Below are positions 39,060-45,682 of a DNA stretch of 64,000 nt, in pieces; positions within the stretch are counted from its first letter, which is position 1; each line of letters starts with the position of its first letter. Both the position numbers and the translations under genes were made by a program. This DNA comes from Salinicola endophyticus (GTDB lineage: Bacteria > Pseudomonadota > Gammaproteobacteria > Pseudomonadales > Halomonadaceae), in assembly GCF_003206575.1 (NCBI RefSeq), contig NZ_PZJO01000006.1, forward strand, positions 194,514-258,513, in the 5' to 3' direction. Below the pieces are notes generated by a model that had not been told where the DNA came from, did not search any database, and saw only the letters and a list, made by a program, of their open reading frames with translations.

Positions 39060-40113
39060 GGTGGGCTCCAGAGCCGAGGCGGAGATGACAGGCACCCATC
39101 GGGATGACGTCGAGGCCGAGGCGTTCGAGGTCGTCGCTGGTGGTGGGCCGGTGGTCGCCGTCCAGGAGGCGGTAGGTGGTGCGGTCGCCCAGTTGGGCGT
39201 AGCCGGTGATGCGCGCGCGGTCGAAGCGGGAGAGATCGAGTGCGGGCGCAGGATCGGGCGTGGCCTCGAGGTCGGCGTTGCGGGCGTCGACCTGATCGAC
39301 GACGAGCACGGACGTGGTGAGGACGATGCCCAGGAGAAAAGCCAGGGTGACCAGAAGCGGGCGGTTGAAGCGCTTCCAGTAGATACGGGTCATGCGCATG
39401 TAGAACCTCGCATCGCGGGGGACGCGGAACACGCCATGGGTGAGCCACGGCGGCAGCATCGAGTAGGTCTGGTGCGGGTAAGCGTCGGAGAAGGCTTGCT
39501 TGGTGTCGTAGGCCGGGTAGAGCGCGCGGCCGGTGTAGGTCCAGCGTTCGACGACGAGGCTTTGCGGGGAGTCGCCGTATTTGACGATGCCGAGGTGGAG
39601 CTTGGGCATCGGCAGCTTGCCCCCGGCGAACATCGACCAGAGGGAGCCGATGATCGGAAGCGAGAGCCGATCGAGGCGGCGGCAGTAGACGACGTGCTCA
39701 GCCAGCGCCACGCGGGCCTGCTTATCCATGATCGAGAGATCCTGGATCAAGAAGATGATGTCCCAGCCGAGCTTGCGCGCGTGCAGGAACCAGTCGATGA
39801 CCGCCTGGCGCGACTTGTCGGCCCAGGAGCGGGAGTTGAACCAGGTGCCGCACTCATCGAGCACCAGGAGGCCGTTCTTGGCTTCGTCGTAGGTGTCGTT
39901 GCCACGGCCGATGGCTTCCAGGTCGGCGAGCTGGGGCTTGTCGGGGATGCGATAGACGCGGGTGTTGCGCGCGCGTTCGCCGACCAGCTTATGCAGGCGC
40001 AGGTCGAGGTTGGTGGCCACCGGGCAGCCGTGGTTGAGCTTGTCCTTGATCTTGCCCACGGCGACGAGCGTCTTGCCCGCGCCCAGTTTGCCGGTGACGA
40101 CATAGACCGCCAT
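39040..40113 (-). CDS. zot: Zot-domain assembly ATPase (pI)
   Basis: Inner-membrane ATPase that drives virion extrusion. Walker A is GKLGAGKT (residues 8-15), a Walker B-like LLVLDECGTWF lies near 90, and one membrane span (VTLAFLLGIVLTTSVLVV) is near residues 270-290, followed by a periplasmic tail. This is the Zot family; the toxin name comes from a Vibrio phage homologue and no toxin role is implied here. Length 357 residues. The ATG overlaps the pVI-like stop (TGATG); a GTG one codon earlier is possible. Confidence 0.92.
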   Translation of the reverse strand: MAVYVVTGKLGAGKTLVAVGKIKDKLNHGCPVATNLDLRLHKLVGERARNTRVYRIPDKPQLADLEAIGRGNDTYDEAKNGLLVLDECGTWFNSRSWADKSRQAVIDWFLHARKLGWDIIFLIQDLSIMDKQARVALAEHVVYCRRLDRLSLPIIGSLWSMFAGGKLPMPKLHLGIVKYGDSPQSLVVERWTYTGRALYPAYDTKQAFSDAYPHQTYSMLPPWLTHGVFRVPRDARFYMRMTRIYWKRFNRPLLVTLAFLLGIVLTTSVLVVDQVDARNADLEATPDPAPALDLSRFDRARITGYAQLGDRTTYRLLDGDHRPTTSDDLERLGLDVIPMGACHLRLGSGAHHVDIGC

Positions 40114-40463
40114 CACACACCCCCAAGGCCCAGCACGCGGTCTTTGACGTGCAGGGCCATGACCGTGAACTTGGCCAGCACGATGGCCGAGACACAGGTA
40201 GAGAAGTTGTCGGGCAGGATGCGGTTGACGCCATCGGCCAGCACCGAGGGCATGGCCACGGTGAGGCTATCGACGATGCTGGAAATCACGTCGGCGGTGC
40301 CGGTGATCAGGGCGACGAAAATCCCGACCTTGATCAGGAACAGGCCGAAGCGGGCGACCTTGAGCCAGAAGAAGAACTGGAGAAACCACGTCCCGAAGTG
40401 CTTGAAAAAGTTACGCGCCAGCGGAATCAGGGCGGTGAAGAGCAGCCGAACGAGCGCACCCAT
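40113..40463 (-). CDS. pVI-like minor virion protein (DUF2523 type)
   Basis: Hydrophobic protein of 116 residues between the adhesin gene and the Zot gene, the place of gene VI in Ff phages. Three hydrophobic stretches are visible (ALVRLLFTALIPLA; FGLFLIKVGIFVALITGTADVI; STCVSAIVLAKFTVMAL). pVI caps the virion end together with pIII. Translation is coupled to the Zot gene by a one-base overlap, and its start lies 2 bases before the end of the adhesin gene. The assignment rests mostly on position and topology. Confidence 0.75.
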   Translation of the reverse strand: MGALVRLLFTALIPLARNFFKHFGTWFLQFFFWLKVARFGLFLIKVGIFVALITGTADVISSIVDSLTVAMPSVLADGVNRILPDNFSTCVSAIVLAKFTVMALHVKDRVLGLGGV

Positions 40464-40465
40464 GG

Positions 40466-42097
40466 TCAGCCCTCCGAGGCGCTGCGATAGGACAGCGCGA
40501 TCATGGTGATTTGGTAGCAGGTGAAGAAGAACAGCAGCCAGGAGAGCGCGGCCTTGATCAGATCGAAGACGCGGCACTCGATGGTGACGGTGTGGCCTTG
40601 GAAGCTGAAGGTGAGCGGGACACAGCCGCCGCCACCGGGAATCTCGGGGAGCCAAGCGGTGGCCACGCCTTTGACGTAGCTAAGGCCCTTGCCCAGGAGG
40701 CTGCTGTCATCCTCGAACAGGTCGCGATAGCGCTGGGTGATCTCGCCCTGTACGTCTTCGTTCTGGGTATCGAGCTGGCTCATCAGGTCGTCGGTGAGGC
40801 CCTGGCCATCGAACTCGCTCTCGACATCGGCCGCGGTAGGGGCGCCGTCCTGGTTGGTGAAGGTGTCGACGAGGTTGGAAAAGCCGTTGTTGATCGCCTT
40901 GCGCACGCCGCCGATGGCATCCAGTACGGCGTCGAGGCCATCGCCGGGTTCTTCGCTCTCTTCGCCGTCGCCGCTGTCGTTGTTGCCGCTGTCGCTGCTG
41001 CCGGTATCGCCTTCGGAGGGCGTATCGGTGTCGTCGGGGGGCGTGGCGTCATCATCGGTCGAGGTATCACCGCCACCGGTCGAGGTGTCACCCCCGGTGG
41101 AGCCACCACCGGAAGATCCGCCACCGCCATCGGATGAGCCGCCACCGGTACTACCACCCCCACCGGAAGCGCCACCCCCACCGGAAGCGCCACCACCGCC
41201 GCCACCCGATGAGCCACCGCCCCCGGTCGATCCACCGCCCGATGAGCCACCGCCCCCGGTCGATCCACCGCCCGATGAGCCGCCACCCACAGTCGATCCC
41301 CCATCGCTGCCCGATCCGGTATCGCCACCACCGGTATTGCCCCCGGTGTCGGTGCCGCCGTCATCGGTCACCGGGTTACCGTCGTCGCCGATATGGATGG
41401 TGTTGATGTCACTCGATTGGCCGGTGTAGCAGTAGCTTTTGCCACCGGATGAGTAGGAGCCGTTGGCGCAGCTCGATGGGTTGTCGGTGAGTTGAAACGG
41501 TGACTCTTCGACGGTCGCGCCTTCGGCATCGGGGTCGTTCGGTTCGCCGGTGGATTCGGCGCGCCAGACGGTAGAACACTCTTGAGTGCCGTCGGGATTA
41601 TTGGTGCAGAAGGTGACGCCGGGCGTCTGGTAGAGCTTGCAGGCGCCGGTATTGACGTAGGCATTGGCGGTATTGAGGGAGCCAGACGGGACCGTCACCG
41701 AGCGCATCTCGCCACCGTAAGCGGCTTGGCACTGCTCATCGGTATAAGCGATGTTGTAAATCGTATCCGCCGCCAAATCGGAGGCGGGGATGTCGGCGGG
41801 TGATCCGAGATATTTGAAGACGGAGTAAGCGTAAGGACGGGTGCGATATACCTTGCTGATGCCGTCGTCGCCGGTTTTCTTTTCGCACCACGTACTGTTC
41901 GGATCGGTCTTGATTCTTAATGGCAAGTTGCCTTTGGTGATGCGCAGGGCTTCCTGGTAGGTAGAGCGGCGTTCCGCAGAGAGCGCCATAGAGCACGTTG
42001 AGGCTTTGCGGTAGCCCGATGACACGACGAACGACCAGTCATCGGCGCGGGAAGGCAAAGAGATCGCCAGTAAGAACAGCAGTAGAAGACTTCTCAT
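40466..42097 (-). CDS. virion attachment protein (pIII/TspB-like) with Gly/Ser-rich linker
   Basis: Tip adhesin of 543 residues. A signal peptide (about 1-18, MRSLLLLFLLAISLPSRA), a cysteine-containing N-terminal receptor domain (to about 230), a long Gly/Ser-rich flexible linker (about 240-355), an acidic segment and a C-terminal hydrophobic anchor (LIKAALSWLLFFFTCYQITMIA) are visible. The C-terminus resembles TspB-type proteins of Neisseria filamentous phage. The linker DNA is repetitive (41060-41345). In position it equals gene III of Ff. Receptor specificity, perhaps host type IV pili, is not visible from sequence. Confidence 0.83.
   Translation of the reverse strand: MRSLLLLFLLAISLPSRADDWSFVVSSGYRKASTCSMALSAERRSTYQEALRITKGNLPLRIKTDPNSTWCEKKTGDDGISKVYRTRPYAYSVFKYLGSPADIPASDLAADTIYNIAYTDEQCQAAYGGEMRSVTVPSGSLNTANAYVNTGACKLYQTPGVTFCTNNPDGTQECSTVWRAESTGEPNDPDAEGATVEESPFQLTDNPSSCANGSYSSGGKSYCYTGQSSDINTIHIGDDGNPVTDDGGTDTGGNTGGGDTGSGSDGGSTVGGGSSGGGSTGGGGSSGGGSTGGGGSSGGGGGGASGGGGASGGGGSTGGGSSDGGGGSSGGGSTGGDTSTGGGDTSTDDDATPPDDTDTPSEGDTGSSDSGNNDSGDGEESEEPGDGLDAVLDAIGGVRKAINNGFSNLVDTFTNQDGAPTAADVESEFDGQGLTDDLMSQLDTQNEDVQGEITQRYRDLFEDDSSLLGKGLSYVKGVATAWLPEIPGGGGCVPLTFSFQGHTVTIECRVFDLIKAALSWLLFFFTCYQITMIALSYRSASEG
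41060..41345 (-). repeat. Repetitive DNA coding the adhesin Gly/Ser linker
   Basis: Imperfect tandem units code for GGGSTGGGSSGGG-type sequence; a 33-base unit ending in CGATGAGCC is repeated nearly exactly around 41210-41280. Such coding repeats can expand or contract in frame and change the length of the phage tip linker. Confidence 0.75.
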
Positions 42098-42114
42098 AAC
42101 GCACCCATGAAAAA

Positions 42115-42132
42115 GGGGCCTCGAAAGGCCCC
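42115..42132 (-). terminator. Terminator between major coat and adhesin genes
   Basis: On the minus strand GGGGCCT-TTCG-AGGCCCC (7-bp stem, UUCG-type tetraloop) is followed by TTTTT. It lies about 58 bases after the pVIII stop and before the adhesin start, the same place as the terminator after gene VIII in Ff phages. It would allow many coat copies and few adhesin copies. Confidence 0.9.
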
Positions 42133-42190
42133 TGGCGACCGGCCCCGGTATGCGCCCAGGGCGGACAGCGGGACCGGTTTAACCACCGGA

Positions 42191-42463
42191 TCAGGTGGCC
42201 TTGTTGGCGAACTTCTTGAACAGCCCGATGGCGAGCAGCGAGCCGACGATGGCGGTAACCACCGGCCACGCTTCGCCAGCCATGCTGCTGGCTTGGCTGG
42301 AGAGTTCGGAGAAGGCCTGAGAGGCAGCCGAGCCGCCGGAGTCGGAGGCCATGGCGGCGCTGGCCGTGGCGATGGTGCCGACGCCGATCATGGCGACCTT
42401 GCCGGGGATCGAACGGGCGGCGTTGCGGGTCGTGACGAGCGCGTCTTTCAGTTGGGTTTTCAT
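42191..42463 (-). CDS. major coat protein (pVIII)
   Basis: Precursor of 90 residues: a long basic leader (MKTQLKDALVTTRNAARSIP) with a hydrophobic stretch and a signal peptidase site after ASAAMA, leaving about 50 residues. The mature protein has an acidic/small amphipathic N-terminus (SDSGGSAASQAF), a membrane span (WPVVTAIVGSLLAIGLF) and a basic C-terminus (KKFANKAT) for DNA contact. This is the classic filamentous phage coat layout and size. The ATG overlaps the stop of the preceding tiny gene (ATGA). Confidence 0.9.
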   Translation of the reverse strand: MKTQLKDALVTTRNAARSIPGKVAMIGVGTIATASAAMASDSGGSAASQAFSELSSQASSMAGEAWPVVTAIVGSLLAIGLFKKFANKAT

Positions 42464-42567
42464 AGGGTTTTCTCCGCAAATTGCTTGAACGCGAGTGTGG
42501 TTTTGCCCCACGCCCAACCGAGGGCGTAGGCGCCGAGCAGGTAGCCGATGAGTTCCGAGGGGCTCAT
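42460..42567 (-). CDS. Tiny virion protein, pIX position
   Basis: A 35-codon gene: MSPSELIGYLLGAYALGWAW then a basic stretch ending FAEKTL. One hydrophobic segment followed by lysines resembles pIX/pVII of Ff (32-33 residues). It overlaps the gene before it and pVIII after it by ATGA junctions, so it lies in a tightly coupled set exactly where gene IX is in Ff. Too short for normal gene callers; function inferred from position, size and topology. Confidence 0.72.
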   Translation of the reverse strand: MSPSELIGYLLGAYALGWAWGKTTLAFKQFAEKTL

Positions 42568-42662
42568 CGTTGGCCACCCTTGATTGCACCGAGCCCGAAC
42601 GCGAGGACGAGCCCGATACAAAAGGTGAGGAGCCACAGGGCATTGAACTGGTCGTCAGTCAT
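42564..42662 (-). CDS. Tiny virion protein, pVII position
   Basis: A 32-codon gene: MTDDQFNALWLLTFCIGLVL then AFGLGAIKGGQR. An acidic N-terminus, one membrane span and a basic C-terminus match the pVII layout. The ATG has GGAGGA about 7 bases upstream (minus strand AGGAGGAACCACAG), a strong ribosome binding site. It overlaps the next tiny gene by ATGA. Position between the ssDNA-binding protein and pVIII equals gene VII of Ff. Confidence 0.72.
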   Translation of the reverse strand: MTDDQFNALWLLTFCIGLVLAFGLGAIKGGQR

Positions 42663-42703
42663 CTGTGGTTCCTCCTAAGTCGTTGACGGTCGAGGCGAGG
42701 GCG

Positions 42704-43054
42704 TCAGTTGGCCTTGGCCGTGTCGGCCTTGGCGCTCGAAGGTGCCGCACCCGCGCCCTTGGGGAGGCGCACGGCGATGACGTGCATCGAGGTGGTTTGC
42801 TGCTTGTTCTGGCCGGCGCGAACCATGCGCAGCTCGATATCGAGTTCGAGATTGCACGGCAGCTCGACCCCGGCGTTACGAATCTGATCGACGATGGAGA
42901 AGTCGGCGGACATGTCGGAGCACTGCATACCGACTTGGTTGTCGTTGTCGGCGTCGACTTCGTTGATGACGCTGACCTTGCCGCCCTTGCGGCCATCGAA
43001 TTCGTAGCGGGAAGCACCGGAAACGCGGGCGATGATGGTGTTGATCATGGACAT
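42704..43054 (-). CDS. phage single-stranded DNA-binding protein (pV role)
   Basis: Protein of 116 residues predicted to coat phage ssDNA before extrusion. A beta-rich N-terminal 85 residues (TIIARVSGASRYEFDGRKGG; LELDIELRMVRAGQNKQQT) is followed by a disordered alanine/lysine tail. It lies upstream of the tiny virion genes, as gene V does in Ff. Starts at MSMINT or MINT two codons later. Direct family membership was judged by position and fold style, not by search. Confidence 0.75.
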   Translation of the reverse strand: MSMINTIIARVSGASRYEFDGRKGGKVSVINEVDADNDNQVGMQCSDMSADFSIVDQIRNAGVELPCNLELDIELRMVRAGQNKQQTTSMHVIAVRLPKGAGAAPSSAKADTAKAN

Positions 43055-43067
43055 GGTGAGGTTCCTT

Positions 43068-43421
43068 TCAGCGTTGGTACCGGGTTGCCAGGATGTGGCA
43101 GTGGCGAGCGAGTACGACTAGCTCAGTGAGATCGGACGACTCGGGGTCGAGCATCCGGGTTAGGTGTTCCGCCTGGGCGTAGAGCAGGGCGGCGTGACCG
43201 TAGTCACGGCCCTGGAGGCACCGCTTGGCCCGCTCCCTCAAGACTCGGGGCTCCGGGCAGGCGGCTACCCACCCTTGCCCGTCGTCCATCGGTCGGGATG
43301 CACGGCGGCCGATCCCGCGCCCCCCGTCAACCCGTGCTGCGCAGGGTATGACGGGGGGCGCGGTGCCGGCCTGGGAAGCCGTGCGACCGATGGGCGACGG
43401 GTGACGGGCAGGCAGCAACAT
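43068..43421 (-). CDS. Small phage protein of unknown function
   Basis: The conserved-looking part is about 73 residues from MDDGQGWVAACPEPRVL (start 43289): a helical, cysteine-containing protein with HAALLYAQAEHLTRMLD resembling a TPR-like or helical hairpin. A longer start at 43421 sits 3 bases after the upstream gene's stop and could be coupled to it, but then the first 44 residues are read from a very large hairpin (43278-43401). I cannot decide; the shorter form lacks a clear ribosome binding site. No function recognised. Confidence 0.5.
   Translation of the reverse strand: MLLPARHPSPIGRTASQAGTAPPVIPCAARVDGGRGIGRRASRPMDDGQGWVAACPEPRVLRERAKRCLQGRDYGHAALLYAQAEHLTRMLDPESSDLTELVVLARHCHILATRYQR
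43278..43401. other. Large nested hairpin, candidate phage packaging signal or origin
   Basis: A 15-bp perfect GC stem (43315-43329 with 43349-43363; CCGCGCCCCCCGTCA) encloses a 19-base loop that can form ACCC/GGGT. Outside it, 43278-43295 pairs with 43384-43401 at 17 of 18 positions and CACGGC (43301-43306) pairs with GCCGTG (43378-43383). Such a long imperfect hairpin is like the packaging signal of Ff phages. No T-run follows on either side. Confidence 0.65.
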
Positions 43422-43424
43422 GAC

Positions 43425-43631
43425 TTAGGCCCCGGAGTCCGGGCGGGCCGGGGTGGTGCCCCCTTCCAACGGCGAGCGGTCGCCGCTTTCCAGCAGGGTC
43501 AGGCCGTATTGCATAAGCCGTTCGCCCAGGGCGGAAGGGGTCAGGCGGTTGGTGCCTGCCTGGACGAGAAACCGGGAGTGGTCGCTCTGGTCCAGGAACA
43601 CACGAACGGGCTGTTTCTTGGTCGTGGTCAT
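43425..43631 (-). CDS. Small ribbon-helix-helix-like protein
   Basis: Protein of 68 residues. The segment QPVRVFLDQSDHSRFLVQ then TPSALGERLMQYGLTLLE has the beta strand-helix-helix rhythm of ribbon-helix-helix DNA-binding proteins, followed by a disordered tail. It overlaps the upstream gene by ATGA and could regulate phage early genes. Identity is tentative. Confidence 0.55.
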   Translation of the reverse strand: MTTTKKQPVRVFLDQSDHSRFLVQAGTNRLTPSALGERLMQYGLTLLESGDRSPLEGGTTPARPDSGA

Positions 43632-44362
43632 TGGGTGTTCCTCAGGGTGGGGACTGCGTGGCGATGACCGGCCACGAAACGCGACACGGTCGGGGGAATA
43701 AAAAGCGCCCGGGTACCGGCAGAGGCAGGCGACGGGGGGAGCGAGCCACCGGTGACCTGGGCGAAGGGGAACGCGGTATTGGCGGGGCGTGGGTCGGCCC
43801 CGGCCTGGATGTCAGCGGCAGTGACGCGGCGATAGGTGCCGTCGGTGTAGTGCAAAAGGTTGTAGGTCAACGCCGGGTAGACGTTGAAGACGCGCTTGGC
43901 GGGACGCGCAACGGGCACGGGCTCGAGCGATGCGCATTCAGGAGTGAACGCGAGATCGCGAGACCCGTTGCCCTGGCTGGGGTCATTCCAGGTGCGCTGA
44001 TCGATCAGAACGCGGGATAAGCGGCGCTGGGCATCCAGACTATCGAGGACGAGCTGATAGAAGCTCTTGGCACACTGGGAGTTGCAGATAGCCCGAGCGC
44101 GAGACCTCAGTTGGCGGTAAGCCAGACGTAGAGCAAGCCGAGACACAAGACGTAGGGCAGCGGATCGATCAGCGACGACGACATGGCCGCGAGCCTCAAG
44201 AAAACGGATAGGGCGCCAGAATGCGCGATGGAAGTCGACGGCGTGGGCTGCCGTGGGGGCGGTGTGCTTACGGATGACACCCGCGAACTCGCCGTCGAGG
44301 TAAAAGGCCGTGCCCTTGGCTGGGTCATCAGCGACGAGGTTGGCGAACGTGACCTGGATCAT
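43628..44362 (-). CDS. Uncharacterised inovirus early protein
   Basis: Protein of 244 residues, not recognised. No signal peptide or membrane span is evident; arginine-rich helices lie around residues 70-95 (ALRLVSRLALRLAYRQLRSR) and there are few cysteines (CNSQC). The C-terminal third is proline-rich. It is linked by four-base overlaps to the Xis-like gene before it and the small RHH-like gene after it, so it belongs to the early operon driven from the repressor control region. Confidence 0.6.
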   Translation of the reverse strand: MIQVTFANLVADDPAKGTAFYLDGEFAGVIRKHTAPTAAHAVDFHRAFWRPIRFLEARGHVVVADRSAALRLVSRLALRLAYRQLRSRARAICNSQCAKSFYQLVLDSLDAQRRLSRVLIDQRTWNDPSQGNGSRDLAFTPECASLEPVPVARPAKRVFNVYPALTYNLLHYTDGTYRRVTAADIQAGADPRPANTAFPFAQVTGGSLPPSPASAGTRALFIPPTVSRFVAGHRHAVPTLRNTQ

Positions 44363-44565
44363 CCCCAGTCATCCCCTTCCAGCAGCTCGGCCTGGAGTAG
44401 GGCGATGTTGATCATGCGGTGGCGGCCCAACTTGTAGGAGGGCAGGTAACCACGGCGCAAGTGCCCCTCGATGATGTCGATGGAGAGGCCCGTGAGTAGC
44501 GAGAAGCGCTCTTTGGTCATCAGGGGCACGATGGCCGGGACCTGGGGCGATTTGCTGGGTTCCAT
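44359..44565 (-). CDS. Xis/Cox-like helix-turn-helix protein
   Basis: Protein of 68 residues with a winged-HTH of the excisionase/MerR-like type: MTKERFSLLTGLSIDIIEGH, then LRRGYLPSYKLGRHRMINIA. First gene of the leftward phage operon, divergent from the repressor, with the operator repeats between them. Likely roles are excision and/or control of the early operon. Without a search, Xis versus Cro-like activator cannot be separated. Confidence 0.7.
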   Translation of the reverse strand: MEPSKSPQVPAIVPLMTKERFSLLTGLSIDIIEGHLRRGYLPSYKLGRHRMINIALLQAELLEGDDWG

Positions 44566-44624
44566 TGTCGTAAGCCGCCTTTGTTTGTCTGTGATAGGCT
44601 TTTTGGTGTGCTATTAACCAATAG

Positions 44625-44673
44625 GTAGAATCCTACTCAGTGAGTAAGATGCTACCCGTGTAGGATCGTACTC
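44625..44673. promoter_or_regulatory. Three operator copies in the divergent phage control region
   Basis: GTAGAATCCTACTC (44625-44638), its inverse GAGTAAGATGCTAC (44642-44655) and GTAGGATCGTACTC (44660-44673) fit the consensus GTAGNATCNTACTC. They are spaced 17-18 bases apart, and the last ends 3 bases before the repressor ATG. Expected to bind the XRE repressor and control both directions. Confidence 0.75.
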
Positions 44674-44676
44674 GCA

Positions 44677-44967
44677 ATGGACGAAGGAAAAAAAATCCGT
44701 GAGATCAGAGAACTTTTTGATCTAAGCAGGCCGCAGTTTGCTGATAAAACGGGCATAAGCGTGCACACCATCCACAGCACAGAGCTGGGCCGGATGAAGT
44801 GCTCAATTGAGACGCTGAGGGCTGTACAGAAGGCATACCCGCAGTTTGCGAAATGGCTGAATGAGATCCCGCTTGAAGATGGGGATGGACAGTCGACTCC
44901 TGAGATAGAGAGAACACGAGATCGGCTGAAGCCGACCGGAACGGATACCGAGTCGCAAGGCAAGTAG
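44677..44967 (+). CDS. XRE-family phage repressor (CI-like)
   Basis: DNA-binding protein of 96 residues with an N-terminal HTH (about 8-60: IREIRELFDLSRPQFADKTG, then ISVHTIHSTELGRMKCS) and a short hydrophilic tail. It lacks a peptidase domain, so it is not a LexA/CI type cleaved by RecA. The only plus-strand gene of the phage core, facing away from the Xis-like gene across three operator repeats; probably keeps the phage integrated. The DNA at its 3' end recurs in degenerate form at 47613. Confidence 0.85.
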   Translation: MDEGKKIREIRELFDLSRPQFADKTGISVHTIHSTELGRMKCSIETLRAVQKAYPQFAKWLNEIPLEDGDGQSTPEIERTRDRLKPTGTDTESQGK

Positions 44968-45055
44968 CTGAACGCTGGTACCGGGGAACAGGGAATTAGT
45001 GCTGGGTGGGTTAAAGGAGAGAGCGCGTAGACGCTCAACACTGCCAAGGATCTAC
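44940..45055 (+). repeat. Repressor-cargo junction, copy A
   Basis: From the last codons of the repressor (ACGGATACCGAGTCGC) through CTGGTACCGGGGAAC and AGACGCTCAA into the spacer before the cargo. It aligns with 47613-47730 over about 115 bases with scattered differences and a 2-base gap. Confidence 0.8.
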
Positions 45056-45109
45056 CATTGGATTTGAACATGAGGTGACGGCCTGAAGTAAAGAAAAAGG
45101 GGGGGGGAA

Positions 45110-45664
45110 ATGTGGGCGGATCTCATTCTGAGAGGGATGATTGGAGTAGTGCTGCTTTTATCCTTCAACGGCAGCGTGAATATGTTGTCTGAAAGACCTC
45201 CTGCACCTACCGAAGATGAAGTTCGTCTTTATGGTTTGAAAAATATAATAAGGCATAATAGAGAGCGCATTAACAGCTTTGCTCTCGATCCTGTTAGGAT
45301 TTATAGGTATCAAAGCAGTGATCAAATGTTTGTCGATCTGAATGCTTGGAATAAACAGCAGCTATACGGTAAAGAAACATACGATATCTATGGCAAAAGA
45401 ACTGGGGTTCGCTACTCAAAAACAATAAAAGTGTATTTTGACTGCGGCAGCAGGCAAGATGCCCATTGCTATGCAGTTGATGTAAGAAATTATGCCGGAC
45501 AATACGCCTCGGATGCTCAAAACGGGATCTGTTCGAATGAAATGCTAGATGAGATAAAGAGCGTAGGAATAGATAGCGTTGCATTTTATATCCCAGGCAT
45601 AAAAAAGCCAGTAGCGACATGCACGAATGGTTTTTGGTTGGTGGACTCTCGGCGTGATAACTAA
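45110..45664 (+). CDS. AT-rich cargo protein with N-terminal membrane segment
   Basis: Not recognised. 184 residues: an N-terminal hydrophobic stretch (LILRGMIGVVLLLSF) that may be a membrane anchor or signal, then a hydrophilic domain with several cysteines (FDCGSRQDAHCYAVDV; GICSNEM; VATCTNG) which could be exported. Base composition and codons (AGA, ATA, AAA) differ sharply from the GC-rich host. A run of nine G (45099-45107) ends 2 bases before the ATG and serves as the ribosome binding site. It lies 18 bases before the next cargo gene and likely forms an operon with it. Confidence 0.65.
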   Translation: MWADLILRGMIGVVLLLSFNGSVNMLSERPPAPTEDEVRLYGLKNIIRHNRERINSFALDPVRIYRYQSSDQMFVDLNAWNKQQLYGKETYDIYGKRTGVRYSKTIKVYFDCGSRQDAHCYAVDVRNYAGQYASDAQNGICSNEMLDEIKSVGIDSVAFYIPGIKKPVATCTNGFWLVDSRRDN

Positions 45665-45682
45665 TAAAGCATGGAGGCGAAA

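Noticed and set aside
39040-40113. Zot as an enterotoxin gene
   Set aside because: The protein is the pI assembly ATPase of a filamentous phage; the toxin label comes from a Vibrio homologue and nothing here supports toxicity.
38875-40509. 544-codon plus-strand frame opposite the Zot and secretin genes
   Set aside because: Antisense of clear morphogenesis genes and without a domain or a ribosome binding site.
41060-41345. Repeats resembling a CRISPR array
   Set aside because: Units have no unique spacers, stay in frame and code for a Gly/Ser linker of the adhesin.
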